This document shows, piece after piece, positions 7,168 through 13,903 of a DNA stretch of 18,130 bases. Location of the stretch: contig CAYRRA010000087.1 of assembly GCA_964426355.1 (NCBI GenBank), positions 1 through 18,130 of the forward strand, in the 5' to 3' direction. The position numbers and the translations under genes are program-made. The stretch comes from JAJFTV01 sp964426355. Lineage in GTDB: Bacteria > Chloroflexota > Anaerolineae > Anaerolineales > Anaerolineaceae. Numbering within the stretch: the first letter of the stretch is position 1; every line of letters starts with the position of its first letter. The notes below the pieces were generated by a model. It was not told the origin of the DNA. It made no database searches and was given only the letters and a program-made list of their open reading frames with translations.

Positions 7168-7215
7168 GCCTTGATGCATTTTCTCATTTGTATTTAACGC
7201 GTTTTATATGTTCTG

Positions 7216-7362
7216 TGCAGCGCGCCTGAAGGTGAAATTCAACACGCTGCAACGGGTGCTTCTAATTAAAGACCGGAACAGGGCAGGCATTGCGCCCACC
7301 CTGTTCACTACTGATCAAAGGAGAAGAAAAAATGACTCTTAATTATTTTTTCAGGCACCCGT
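7216..7362 (-). other. Structured 3' region or RNA element between DUF4956 gene and thrS promoter
   Basis: Several nested inverted repeats occur here. Read on the minus strand: ACGGGTGC (7355-7362) pairs with GCACCCGT (7252-7259), and TAATTAAG pairs with CTTTAATTA with one bulge. Inside is a 13-bp hairpin, GAACAGGGTGGGC with GCCTGCCCTGTTC around GCAAT (7276-7306). A further stem, GCAGCGTG with CGCGCTGC, lies at about 7216-7250. The imperfect pairs are G-U when read on the minus strand but A-C mismatches on the plus strand, which suggests the minus-strand RNA is the functional form. It may be the 3' end and terminator of the VTC-DUF4956 transcript, or a separate small RNA. No obvious promoter lies immediately before it. 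Confidence 0.45.
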
Positions 7363-7393
7363 GAAAGCCGAAACTGAATATATCATTACTCAG

Positions 7394-8035
7394 CTATTCC
7401 ACTGGTGTTTCTTTACTGACAAAAATCAATTCCGAATCGCCATTCTCAAGCCATCCATCCTGCGCGGTATCCTCATAAAATACCCGCAAATCAGCCGTAT
7501 CTCTTACATAATCAATTTTCCCGATGACCACGCGCAATATTTTCAGCCCTGTCCTTTGTTCTAAATCTGCTTTCAATTCTTCCCTGCGCTCCGGGTGGAT
7601 CAGTTCAATCTTCTCGTAGAGAATTCGTTTGGATGCCTGGTAACGAAATCCCCATTCTTTTTCGAGTACCCACATGATGGTCAGGATGGCAATATTCGCC
7701 ACCAACAGCTTGTGCCATACGTCGCCATCCACCCCGGCGGAATTCATTACTGGAAGCGCAGCGATGATGAACAAATAGGTCATTTCCCGAATCGGTATAG
7801 GGTCTGTGCGGTAGCGGAGGATGGAGAAGATTGCAAACAATCCAAAACCAACGCCAATCCCCAATTCAATGCTGTTCATAAAGCTCAATACGAAAAAAAT
7901 GACCGTATTGAACGCCAGAAAGGTAAAAACGTAGCGTTTATTATGGGTAGCAGGGTAGTAAATAAACCGAACTACCAGGAATGCTACGAGAAAATTGAAC
8001 CCAAAATTTAAAACGAAACTCATAAAATTATTCAT
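7394..8035 (-). CDS. DUF4956 family membrane protein
   Basis: A 213-residue protein with about five predicted membrane helices in the first 125 residues (near 6-24, 35-53, 56-75, 83-100 and 107-124) and a soluble C-terminal domain of about 90 residues. The segment FSILRYRTDPIPIREMTYLF between helices 3 and 4 is the characteristic conserved part of DUF4956. Function is unknown; the family is often encoded next to VTC-type polymerase genes, as here. ATG at 8033-8035 was chosen because GAGGTG lies 9 bases upstream; the GTG at 8045-8047 falls inside that ribosome site. The start overlaps the end of the VTC gene by 8 bases, so the two are very probably co-translated and may form a complex. Confidence 0.85.
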   Translation of the reverse strand: MNNFMSFVLNFGFNFLVAFLVVRFIYYPATHNKRYVFTFLAFNTVIFFVLSFMNSIELGIGVGFGLFAIFSILRYRTDPIPIREMTYLFIIAALPVMNSAGVDGDVWHKLLVANIAILTIMWVLEKEWGFRYQASKRILYEKIELIHPERREELKADLEQRTGLKILRVVIGKIDYVRDTADLRVFYEDTAQDGWLENGDSELIFVSKETPVE

Positions 8036-8891
8036 AGAACGAAACACCTCGTGTCAGTTTTTCCAATTTCAACAACTTCGCTTTCATCGTGTTTTTCTTA
8101 ACCTCATCATAGAGCAGTGCGACCCCAGCACAGTACTTGCTAAAGCTCTGTGGATAAATGCGGTGTTCACGCATCTGCATCGAGAATAAGGAATGCTGGT
8201 TGCCTGTATCCATTTTGACTTCTGCAATGGCAATGCCATCCATCTGTACCTGTTTATACTTTGTGTGAAAGGCGAGATTGATGTCCAATGTGACTCTTTC
8301 GTTTAATCCTTTATTCACCAGGGTGACTCGTGTAAAGGTGTTTGAGAGCTTGGGTTCCAACTGGCTGCTGTCAAAGGGCACGAAGTTCTGCAACCACAGG
8401 GTTGTTTCCGGGTTGATGTAAGCTAATGGTTGTTCGGTGAGTATCCGTTCCTTAATGGTGCGTCCCTTGCGGGTTTTATGCTTGACTTCCAGAAAGGAAA
8501 GTTTTGTATCGGTGTATTCTCTACTGCGCACTTTATACCTCTCTGCACGACCATTCACATGCAGACGATAAAGCTCAAAATCGGGTGTATCAAAATACAA
8601 TGTGAAATAATGATTCAAACGTTGTCCGTGTACCGATAAAATCCAATAGGCTTCGGGTAGCTTTGATAAAACGCTCAATAACTGTGAAGTCGTCATCACA
8701 AATTTCGTGTCTATCCGGTTAAGTAGTGCTACTGCGTCCATTTGCTTCAAGCTAATCGGTGTAAACTCTTGGGTGATGGTATTAATTGAGCGATCGTGAA
8801 TATCTAAGTTGCCAGTTGGGACACTCAATGTGCGTGCAAATCTATTTGCTTTACTATGAAAAGGTTTATTTCTGGCAAGGGTAAGTTTCAT
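8028..8891 (-). CDS. VTC-domain (polyphosphate polymerase-like) protein
   Basis: A 287-residue protein of the VTC fold, related to the tunnel-shaped catalytic domain of yeast Vtc4 that makes polyphosphate from ATP. Basic and acidic tunnel residues are conserved: R59-D61-K63 in LLNRIDTKFVM, R115, R118, K120, R122 and R124 in a run of alternating basic residues, E135 and K137 in LSFLEVKHKTRKGR, R188, E199-R200, D203, E224 and K226 in IAEVKMD, and SKY at 251-253. This supports an active nucleotidyl/phosphate-handling enzyme rather than a degenerate one; polyphosphate synthesis itself is inferred from the family. About 43 extra N-terminal residues precede the usual family start. ATG 8889-8891 has AGGAG 9 bases upstream. 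It lacks membrane helices and probably works with the overlapping DUF4956 protein. Confidence 0.88.
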   Translation of the reverse strand: MKLTLARNKPFHSKANRFARTLSVPTGNLDIHDRSINTITQEFTPISLKQMDAVALLNRIDTKFVMTTSQLLSVLSKLPEAYWILSVHGQRLNHYFTLYFDTPDFELYRLHVNGRAERYKVRSREYTDTKLSFLEVKHKTRKGRTIKERILTEQPLAYINPETTLWLQNFVPFDSSQLEPKLSNTFTRVTLVNKGLNERVTLDINLAFHTKYKQVQMDGIAIAEVKMDTGNQHSLFSMQMREHRIYPQSFSKYCAGVALLYDEVKKNTMKAKLLKLEKLTRGVSFYE

Positions 8892-9087
8892 TGATTAATA
8901 ACTCCTGTGATTCGAGGGCTCTTGAAACCCGTGGACCAATCTAAATGGTAATCGCATGACTTCATAACAAGGTTTATTTTCTGTATAAGCCTGTGATGTT
9001 TTCGGTTTGTCCTCACGCACAGTTGTTGAGATATGGAAGACGTCTCTTTTTTTATTCGACTGCGATGCATTGTTAAGCTCTCATTCT

Positions 9088-10959
9088 CTATGGTCTGCGA
9101 GGTTGATGCATGGAACCACCTGTCACCATGCTGGTGATTGTAAAATCTGTGTAATGTGTTCCGGCAGTATAAGCGCCATCGGTGAATAATCCATCTGAAG
9201 CAGTGCCATTTGAACTGCCACCGGTATAAACTTTGTATGTCGTTCCATTTTGCAGGTCAGGGGTGGAGAATACGATTGATTGATAAGGTTTTAGAGACAT
9301 GAATGTGAGTATCTCCTGACCGCTCTCCGTTTCAATATGTGTAATGGAACCAGCGGATAAGGAAGATGGAAAATTGAGCAGCACAGAGTATTGTGTTGAA
9401 GAGGTACTGGGCGCTTGCGCCATACCCGCACTGCCCACAGCCACCAAAACACCACCGGTTATGTTGAATGTGCTTTGATAATCGAGTGCTCCATTGCCGT
9501 TATTGGTGGGTCCATTGATGATAACGATTCCGCCAGTCATTTCGATAGACCCATTGGCATCAAGCCCATCGCCATCGGCATTGATCGTAATGTAACCGCC
9601 GTGGATGTATAGGGGATAGTTTCCAAAGCTTTCAAAGTGATTCTGTCCCGGTCTTCCGTTCATGGCTGAACCATCCACTCCGCCAGCCGTATTGAACCCA
9701 TCATCACTGGATGTCAAGTTAATCGTGCCTGCGTTGACGGTTATCGCAGCGCTCTCAATCCCCTCATACGACTTGAGGATGTTGATTGTTCCGCCATTGA
9801 TCTCCAGTGAGACATCAGAATGCATTCCATCATCGCCTGAAGAAATGGTGAACTCACCTCCGTTGATATGTATACTGCTGTTGGAGTGTATGGCGTCATC
9901 GGAAGAATCAATAAGGATAGTTCCAGCGTTTATGGTGATATCAACACCTGCTTTTAACCCTTTTGCACTATTTGTTTTTACAGATTCGTTGCCCGGGTTT
10001 CTCCCTCCCCAGTTTCCCCAATTTCCTTGCGTGCTGGCGTTAATGCTTCCGCCACCGGAGACGAGTGTGATATTGCCGCCACTTATGAGCAACTGCGTTT
10101 CCGCCTGGATGGCATCTAACACCGAAGTGATGTGGATACTGCCTCCTTCAATGGAGATGTATCCTTTTTCGGGGTCCGTATCGTTATGCGCTTGCATTCC
10201 ATCTGCTCCAGCAGTGATGGTGATATTTGCATCTTTCACAGCAATTGAATCCTTGCCTTTTATGCCATCATTAACCGCGTTAACTGTGATGGTTCCACTG
10301 ACCAGTTTGAGGTCATCTTTGCTGACAATTCCGTTGTTGTAATTGGCATTGACCGTCAGTGCGCCATTACCGTTGATGGTCAGGTCATCCTTGCTGAAAA
10401 TGGCAGCGTTGGGCTCGTCTGTTTCAGAATTGTCATACACGTATGAGCTACCATCGGTAATTGTATTTTCTGTGCCATCTGCCAATGTGATTACCGTTTT
10501 TTTAGCATTGGAGATGTAAAGAGGCGCGTTGGATTGGCAGGTTATCTCAACCCCATTCAATATCAATTCAACATTTTCCGCATCCTGTGTATCGACAATG
10601 ATTTGACCATCGTACAAAATACCGCTGATGTTGTACGTCCCTGCGCTGGTGATGGTGAGGATACTGCCGCTTGCTGTTGCCCCATCGCCTTCGATTTCGA
10701 TTGTGTCTCCAGAGAAGACAATCAATGTTTGGTTTGCAGTTGTCAGATGGGTTTCGAGGTCATCTTGGTCATAATCCACCGTGATGGTGCTGAGGGGGAT
10801 GGAAGTGGCTTGTATGTCATTCGTCGTACCACTTTGTATCTGTTGTGCTGCATTTACTGTTCCTTCTCCGAACGTTTCCACCGTTATTGGCGAAACGCTC
10901 TGGCATGCTGACAGGGCGACGATACATAAAACCAATAATAAATTTCTTATCTTTTTCAA
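9088..10959 (-). CDS. Cthe_2159-like carbohydrate-binding beta-helix lipoprotein
   Basis: A 623-residue exported lipoprotein: a hydrophobic signal peptide ends in the lipobox LSAC with Cys19 as the lipidation site. From about residue 100 it consists of repeating beta-helix coils with Asp/Gly turns, such as ADGMQAHNDTD, SDDAIHS, GDDGMHSD, SDDGFNTAGG and GDGLDANGS. These repeats are typical of the carbohydrate-binding domain family named after Clostridium thermocellum Cthe_2159, whose founder binds cellulose or pectin-like polymers and calcium. The start codon is TTG (10957-10959) with GGAG 8 bases upstream; it gives the signal peptide directly. It lies upstream of the VTC and DUF4956 genes on the same strand, 196 bases away with no clear terminator between. 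The ligand is unknown. Confidence 0.88.
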   Translation of the reverse strand: MKKIRNLLLVLCIVALSACQSVSPITVETFGEGTVNAAQQIQSGTTNDIQATSIPLSTITVDYDQDDLETHLTTANQTLIVFSGDTIEIEGDGATASGSILTITSAGTYNISGILYDGQIIVDTQDAENVELILNGVEITCQSNAPLYISNAKKTVITLADGTENTITDGSSYVYDNSETDEPNAAIFSKDDLTINGNGALTVNANYNNGIVSKDDLKLVSGTITVNAVNDGIKGKDSIAVKDANITITAGADGMQAHNDTDPEKGYISIEGGSIHITSVLDAIQAETQLLISGGNITLVSGGGSINASTQGNWGNWGGRNPGNESVKTNSAKGLKAGVDITINAGTILIDSSDDAIHSNSSIHINGGEFTISSGDDGMHSDVSLEINGGTINILKSYEGIESAAITVNAGTINLTSSDDGFNTAGGVDGSAMNGRPGQNHFESFGNYPLYIHGGYITINADGDGLDANGSIEMTGGIVIINGPTNNGNGALDYQSTFNITGGVLVAVGSAGMAQAPSTSSTQYSVLLNFPSSLSAGSITHIETESGQEILTFMSLKPYQSIVFSTPDLQNGTTYKVYTGGSSNGTASDGLFTDGAYTAGTHYTDFTITSMVTGGSMHQPRRP

Positions 10960-11230
10960 AATAGTTACTCCATTCCAGGTTTTTACAACCCTTGTTTGTT
11001 TATTGCTTGCGGTTCCAGGTGGTCAATCAGTTTTTTCAGACAAGAAGTCTTTACTTTTTATCTAAAAAGAATATATCCCCTAGTTGTGAAAAAGTTGTTT
11101 GGGCGGCATTGAAAAAATGATAGAGTTGTTTTATTCCTGGTCTGCGCCTGACAGGTGATTTGAAATAGCAGGACTGAGCGAATGGAAGCTCACTGGGTTT
11201 TTGTGTATTTCGTGTGCGTACTGAATGCAC
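10960..11230 (-). other. AT-rich intergenic region upstream of the beta-helix lipoprotein gene
   Basis: It must hold the promoter of the lipoprotein gene. A TATATT at about 11070 on the minus strand could be a -10, but no good -35 sits at the right distance. No supported gene, repeat or RNA is seen here. Confidence 0.3.
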
Positions 11231-11265
11231 AAAAAAAGACACCGGAAGGATTTCCGATGTCTTTT
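11231..11265 (-). terminator. Terminator after tRNA-Val
   Basis: On the minus strand AAGACATCGGAA pairs with TTCCGGTGTCTT around ATCC (12 bp including one G-U) and is followed by an uninterrupted T run. It starts 2 bases after the tRNA 3' end. Confidence 0.88.
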
Positions 11266-11266
11266 G

Positions 11267-11340
11267 TGGGCGGTATAGGACTCGAACCTACGGCCTTTGC
11301 GATGTCAACGCAATGCTCTAACCAACTGAGCTAACCGCCC
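11267..11340 (-). tRNA. tRNA-Val (GAC)
   Basis: A complete 74-base cloverleaf. The acceptor GGGCGGT pairs with ACCGCCC, the D stem is GCTC/GAGC and the anticodon stem TTGCG/CGCAA encloses the loop TTGACAT. The variable loop is AGGCC, and the T arm GTAGG/CCTAT holds TTCGAGT. The anticodon GAC reads GUC (and GUU by wobble) valine codons. Discriminator base is A. The 3' CCA is not encoded and must be added by the CCA-adding enzyme. It has its own promoter and terminator, so it is a stand-alone transcription unit. Confidence 0.97.
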
Positions 11341-11354
11341 AACAACGTAGCCGT

Positions 11355-11383
11355 ATTATACATGCGAAGAGAAAAAATGACAA
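11355..11383 (-). promoter_or_regulatory. Promoter of tRNA-Val
   Basis: On the minus strand -35 TTGTCA (11378-11383) and consensus -10 TATAAT (11355-11360) are spaced by 17 bases, ending 14 bases before the tRNA. It begins only about 17 bases after the stop codon of the upstream gene. Confidence 0.8.
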
Positions 11384-11399
11384 TGTTTTCGGTAAAACT

Positions 11400-12269
11400 T
11401 CACTCGATAATCCACAGTTCAATATCTTTAAAATCACAACTGGTGCCAAAATCATAACTCGATCCCGACGCGATGGCATACGCGAGGTCACCATCGGTAA
11501 GGTTTTCGTCATATTCCCTGGTGATTAACTGGTTATTGACATAAACGCTGATCCACCCCTGGTCTACTGCCAGGATGAGGTTAGCATGTCCGGTTGGTCG
11601 ACCCAGTTCACCATAATAATCAATTGCCATGATCGTGAATTCGCCATCGAGCATACGATGCAAACGAATATTCCCATCCAGATTGAGGAATACACGATAG
11701 TGATTGGCGTTATCCTGGTAGCCAAAAACGAGCCCGCATCCAGCAGTGGGGTAGGAGACCTCCTCGCCTGCATTATCCCATAACAGGTTTGTGCGCATCA
11801 CAAAGTATTTCGCCTTATAATTGCTGTACCACATTTGATAGTATCCGGGCTTGTTGAAACCAAAAAGAGTATCGTCGATGCTTTTATAGGCTCCATAAAG
11901 AGTCGATACCGCACCATCCTCATATAGACCTCGAACGATATTGCTCATTGGACGGGCACGCAATGTCGCTTTTGCCAGACCTGCTTCAGCGGTGGCGATA
12001 ATTCTTGCTTCAGCCGTTGCCGTTAATGCTTCGGGCAAAAGGGTTTCCTCAATCGGAACAGCGGTTTCCGTTCCTGGTTGTGCACTTGCTGTATGTTCTG
12101 CGATGTTGGTTTGTGAACTTACTCTCGTAGCTGTGCCTGTCAGGCTGTAAGTGGGTGTTGCTGGAAGCTGACTGTCTGAAGATCGTCGGATATCAATCAC
12201 AAATAATAACAACATAATAACAACACTGGCAGCCAGGATCAAAAGTCTTTTCTTGAGTTTCGAATCCAT
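11400..12269 (-). CDS. Membrane-anchored protein with LamG/DUF1080-like beta-sandwich domain
   Basis: A 289-residue protein. A positively charged start (MDSKLKKR) and one hydrophobic helix (about 8-26) make a signal anchor with the rest outside the cell. Residues about 30-105 are a Thr/Ala/Glu-rich linker containing TATAEARIIATAEAG, a style common in Anaerolineae. The C-terminal domain (about 110-289) reads like a concanavalin-type beta-sandwich of the DUF1080/LamG kind, with GCGLVFGYQDNANHYRVFLN, a VYVNNQ segment and the closing CDFKDIELW; two Cys may pair. Such domains often bind glycans, but no catalytic residues are identified. ATG 12267-12269 follows AGGTGA by 10 bases. It lies 104 bases downstream of the phosphodiesterase gene and may be co-transcribed. 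Confidence 0.75.
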   Translation of the reverse strand: MDSKLKKRLLILAASVVIMLLLFVIDIRRSSDSQLPATPTYSLTGTATRVSSQTNIAEHTASAQPGTETAVPIEETLLPEALTATAEARIIATAEAGLAKATLRARPMSNIVRGLYEDGAVSTLYGAYKSIDDTLFGFNKPGYYQMWYSNYKAKYFVMRTNLLWDNAGEEVSYPTAGCGLVFGYQDNANHYRVFLNLDGNIRLHRMLDGEFTIMAIDYYGELGRPTGHANLILAVDQGWISVYVNNQLITREYDENLTDGDLAYAIASGSSYDFGTSCDFKDIELWIIE

Positions 12270-12373
12270 ATTGTTTAAATCACCTGTTTTTTGAAAATGA
12301 CCTGATTAATCGTACCCTAAAATGATACTTTTCGTATGGCGGAGTTTACCTTCCAATCCATCATCTGGTTTTG

Positions 12374-13657
12374 TTATAAGCGAACTGCCATGAAAGGTAC
12401 CAACATTTCTTGTGGCGTAAGCCCACCGTGGCGACCCAACAAGGGGTTTTCATCCTCTGACCACCACAGATACCCCTCGTTTTTTGCAATCAAAGTGTAA
12501 TCACCAATCCGATTAATCATGTCGGGCATGGGGTCTCCGGAGCCAAATAGACCCTGATCTAAAAGCTTTTTTGATTTCACGAGGATGAATTGACCCGCCC
12601 ATGTGTTTTCAATGTACTCACGTAGTATTTTTTCTTTACCCGGACGGACATGCAGAAAAATGAGTCGGTTCTCACCGGTGGGCTTGATATGCAGGCAATC
12701 CAAAAACGTTGGATGGTTTTTTAGATTGAAATGCGGATTCTTTTCAGTATGTACTTGTCCATGATCGGCAGTCAGAATGAGCAGTGTGCCATCTCGCAGT
12801 TCTGCCGAAAGGCGGTTTAGAAAATTTTGCTCAAAATTTCGGCTGAAATTGATGAAGTCCAGTTCTGAACGCTCATTATCCGGACCATACCGGTGTGAGA
12901 GCGTATCATACTCACTCCAATATGTCCACAGGTACAGTTTTTCATCTTTTTTGCTTTCAATGAGGGTTCGAAGATTTACCCAGCATTCCGATTGGGTTCC
13001 GAAAGGAGAGATCGTTACATCTTTTATGAATGTTCTGGACAGCCCGGAGTGTGCAATAGAATAATGCTGAAAAGAATAGGGCAAAATACCATGTTGACGT
13101 AAATGTTCACCCAGCTTGGGAAAGGAAAAGGTTGTTTCAGCTTCAAAACCAGCTTTTTCCAGATGGGCACCGCCTCCTTTGTAACTCATGGGTGCTTGCT
13201 GAATCATATTGGCGACGAGACCGTATTGTTTAAGCCAAAGTTCATAACCGGCAACACCATGCTCAGCAACAGTTCGTCCTGTCCACAAGGTGGTAATGGC
13301 AGAAGAGGTTGTGCTGGGGACAATGGATGTGATTGGGGCAAGTATGCCAGACTGTAAAAGCTGGGTCCAGATGGGTAATTTTTTATCCAGTAACCAGCTT
13401 GTGAATCTGTGCAGAGCAAGTGCATCCATAAGAATTACGAGAACGCGCCGAACACCGCCTTGAAGTGGAGATATAATTTCTGGACGCAAGGGGGAGGCAT
13501 GGATAATCGGTATCTCGAAAAACTCACAGATGGATGCGGGAATGTTAAGGATAGATTGATTATGATATGCTGGTAGAATGAATTCCTTGGGCAGATTCAA
13601 GCCGGGGATAACATTTCTTTTGATGTCATCCATCCATTGTTTTGTATTATTGCTCAT
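12374..13657 (-). CDS. Alkaline-phosphatase-superfamily phosphodiesterase/nucleotide pyrophosphatase-like protein
   Basis: A 427-residue metalloenzyme of the type I phosphodiesterase/nucleotide pyrophosphatase family. Metal and active-site residues are in order: D78 in VLVILMDAL, the nucleophile region PSTTSSAITTLWTGR (114-128, Ser/Thr nucleophile), D251 and H255 in SEYDTLSHRYGP, D298-H299 in LTADHGQ, and H410 in GRHGGLTPQE. It should hydrolyse a phosphate mono- or diester with two bound metals; the substrate is unknown. No signal peptide is visible, so it may act in the cytoplasm. ATG 13655-13657 was chosen, with a weak GATGAG site; a GTG at 13697-13699 would add 14 residues without a ribosome site. 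It is divergent from the sugar ABC transporter genes. Confidence 0.85.
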   Translation of the reverse strand: MSNNTKQWMDDIKRNVIPGLNLPKEFILPAYHNQSILNIPASICEFFEIPIIHASPLRPEIISPLQGGVRRVLVILMDALALHRFTSWLLDKKLPIWTQLLQSGILAPITSIVPSTTSSAITTLWTGRTVAEHGVAGYELWLKQYGLVANMIQQAPMSYKGGGAHLEKAGFEAETTFSFPKLGEHLRQHGILPYSFQHYSIAHSGLSRTFIKDVTISPFGTQSECWVNLRTLIESKKDEKLYLWTYWSEYDTLSHRYGPDNERSELDFINFSRNFEQNFLNRLSAELRDGTLLILTADHGQVHTEKNPHFNLKNHPTFLDCLHIKPTGENRLIFLHVRPGKEKILREYIENTWAGQFILVKSKKLLDQGLFGSGDPMPDMINRIGDYTLIAKNEGYLWWSEDENPLLGRHGGLTPQEMLVPFMAVRL

Positions 13658-13697
13658 TCGTTTCTCATCTAAAAGTAATCTATTTCGCTTTGTAACC

Positions 13698-13707
13698 ACG
13701 TTAACGT
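13698..13707. promoter_or_regulatory. Candidate operator palindrome between divergent genes
   Basis: ACGTTAACGT is a perfect 10-bp palindrome located 41 bases before the phosphodiesterase ATG and 10 bases upstream of the predicted -35 of the transporter promoter. LacI-type regulators of sugar importers often bind such palindromes, but no regulator gene is in the window. Weak evidence. Confidence 0.3.
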
Positions 13708-13717
13708 TTTTTTTGAC

Positions 13718-13747
13718 TTGTGATGAACCGTTTCTGTCTTGTATAAT
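13718..13747 (+). promoter_or_regulatory. Promoter of sugar ABC transporter operon
   Basis: -35 TTGTGA (13718-13723) and a consensus -10 TATAAT (13742-13747) are spaced by 18 bases. The predicted leader is about 150 bases long. Confidence 0.5.
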
Positions 13748-13830
13748 TATATTTGATTGTTTTATAAAAATACTCGAAGATACCCATGAATATCAAGGGG
13801 TCAGTTGGGACAAATCAATGGATTGACTGA

Positions 13831-13853
13831 TGATTTTCCAAAGAAGAAAATCA
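13831..13853 (+). other. Hairpin in the transporter leader
   Basis: TGATTTTC and GAAAATCA form an 8-bp stem with a 7-base loop, about 50 bases before the first permease ATG. There is no T run, so it is not a terminator. Role unknown. Confidence 0.35.
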
Positions 13854-13903
13854 AGGGTGCCCAAAATTTTCAACGCATTCTTAAGTGAAGTCAAATATAC
13901 ACT

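Noticed and set aside
7332..7364. A tiny plus-strand ORF, MTLNYFFRHP, with a good AAAGGAGA site, possibly a leader peptide
   Set aside because: No gene follows on the plus strand, and stem pairing in this region favours the minus-strand RNA. The purine-rich run is the complement of its pyrimidine loop.
8888..9070. A 60-codon minus-strand ORF overlapping the VTC start as ATGA
   Set aside because: The composition is unlike a folded protein, it has no recognisable motif and no clear ribosome site, and the VTC gene has its own good site within it.
9662..10342. A 226-codon plus-strand ORF
   Set aside because: It is antisense to the repetitive beta-helix gene. Its length comes from the biased codons of the Asp/Gly/Ile/Thr repeats.
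11051..11242. A 63-codon minus-strand ORF near the tRNA
   Set aside because: It starts inside the tRNA terminator and has no motif or ribosome site.
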